From positions 1 to 42,360 of the forward strand of contig JAAFJH010000011.1 of assembly GCA_013298875.1 (NCBI GenBank): a stretch of DNA of 42,360 bases, read 5' to 3'. The first letter of the stretch is position 1, and each line of letters starts with the position of its first letter. The DNA is from Synechococcales cyanobacterium bin2.concoct.b11b12b14.033 (GTDB taxonomy: Bacteria; Cyanobacteriota; Vampirovibrionia; Caenarcaniphilales; Caenarcanaceae). The translations under genes were made by a program, and so were the position numbers. Below are positions 42,194-42,360 of this stretch, piece after piece. Below the pieces are notes generated by a model, which saw nothing but the letters and a program-made list of their open reading frames with translations, made no database searches and was not told the DNA's origin.

Positions 42194-42319
42194 ATGAATT
42201 TAATTAGTACTTATATTTACAAAATTCCTTCAAGATATCAACTTTTAAAGAATAGAATTCATCTTGTATTTCTTATATCATTTCAACTTATTATTATTTT
42301 TTTAGCAGCCTATCCATGA
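42194..42319 (+). CDS. Small membrane ORF (41 residues), coupled to the next gene
   Basis: An ATG preceded by AAGGA opens a 41-codon frame starting MNLISTYIYKIPSRYQLLKN and ending in one hydrophobic helix (LVFLISFQLIIIFLAAYP). Its TGA stop overlaps the ATG of the next gene by 4 bases (ATGA), which supports real translation. I do not recognise it. Confidence 0.5.
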   Translation: MNLISTYIYKIPSRYQLLKNRIHLVFLISFQLIIIFLAAYP

Positions 42320-42360
42320 GAATTCCTCCAATAAAATTATCAAGTAGTTCTTCCAGTCTT
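42316..42360 (+). CDS. Start of a gene running off the right edge, partial
   Basis: An ATG at 42316 overlaps the preceding small ORF stop. Fifteen codons are visible (MRIPPIKLSSSSSSL) and the frame is open at the edge. The Ser run resembles the start of the hypothetical protein at 40468-40947. Nothing can be said of its function. Confidence 0.4.
   Translation, partial: MRIPPIKLSSSSSSL

Overview
This window is a strongly AT-rich bacterial chromosome segment using the standard bacterial code: TGA acts as a stop, for example in the PAP2 phosphatase and hepT genes. An LPS-type heptosyltransferase, a lipoprotein and Tat-exported or Sec-exported proteins suggest a diderm. The mix of housekeeping genes, a SpoIID-domain protein and many Ser/Thr/Asn-rich proteins without homologs I recognise would fit a poorly characterised lineage, perhaps one related to non-photosynthetic Cyanobacteria. 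That placement is a weak inference and I could not test it.

Layout. Positions 1-3660 hold a partial heptosyltransferase (-), then dnaN, a C-terminal transketolase half, a frameshifted antitoxin-like relic and hemD (+). Positions 3720-7990 carry a minus-strand translation operon, rpsJ-rplC-rplD-rplW-fusA, with a clear promoter; it stops after rplW where rplB is normally found. Positions 7990-9580 form a decayed accessory island: three ~102-bp tandem repeats, a GIY-YIG nuclease gene cut by an in-frame amber codon, and a zinc-ribbon transposase relic. Positions 9586-14051 hold ylxR-infB-rbfA-eda (-), preceded by a frameshifted helicase-methyltransferase fusion (14137-15928) where nusA would normally sit.

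Positions 16194-24765 are a dense plus-strand housekeeping run: tRNA-Leu, a SpoIID-like protein, metG, an SRPBCC protein, asd, PAP2 phosphatase, dgkA, argH and an NDP-sugar pyrophosphorylase, with folK on the opposite strand overlapping dgkA. Positions 24830-33645 contain a secreted Cys-rich repeat protein (-), a peptide/nickel ABC ATPase, a TSUP transporter, a MntA-HepT toxin-antitoxin pair with a coupled third gene, murC, a membrane-anchored Asn/Gln-rich protein, an SCP2 protein and an ABC permease.

Positions 33895-42360 are accessory-like: a coiled-coil membrane protein, tRNA-Asp, a lipoprotein, a DUF3298-like protein, low-complexity proteins, two tandem NlpC/P60-type cysteine hydrolases without signal peptides, a RelE-type toxin-antitoxin pair, a lytic transglycosylase, rpmA, a Tat-exported superoxide dismutase and a tiny membrane ORF coupled to a gene running off the end.

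How the parts relate. Several genes serve the cell wall and envelope: murC, PAP2 phosphatase and dgkA (lipid-carrier recycling), the SpoIID-like protein, the transglycosylase, the two NlpC/P60 hydrolases, the sugar nucleotidyltransferase and the heptosyltransferase. The less familiar material is concentrated in the Cys-rich secreted protein, the signal-less NlpC/P60 pair with its structured leader and small proteins, and the three-gene MntA-HepT cassette placed against murC. No CRISPR array, rRNA or complete insertion sequence was seen.
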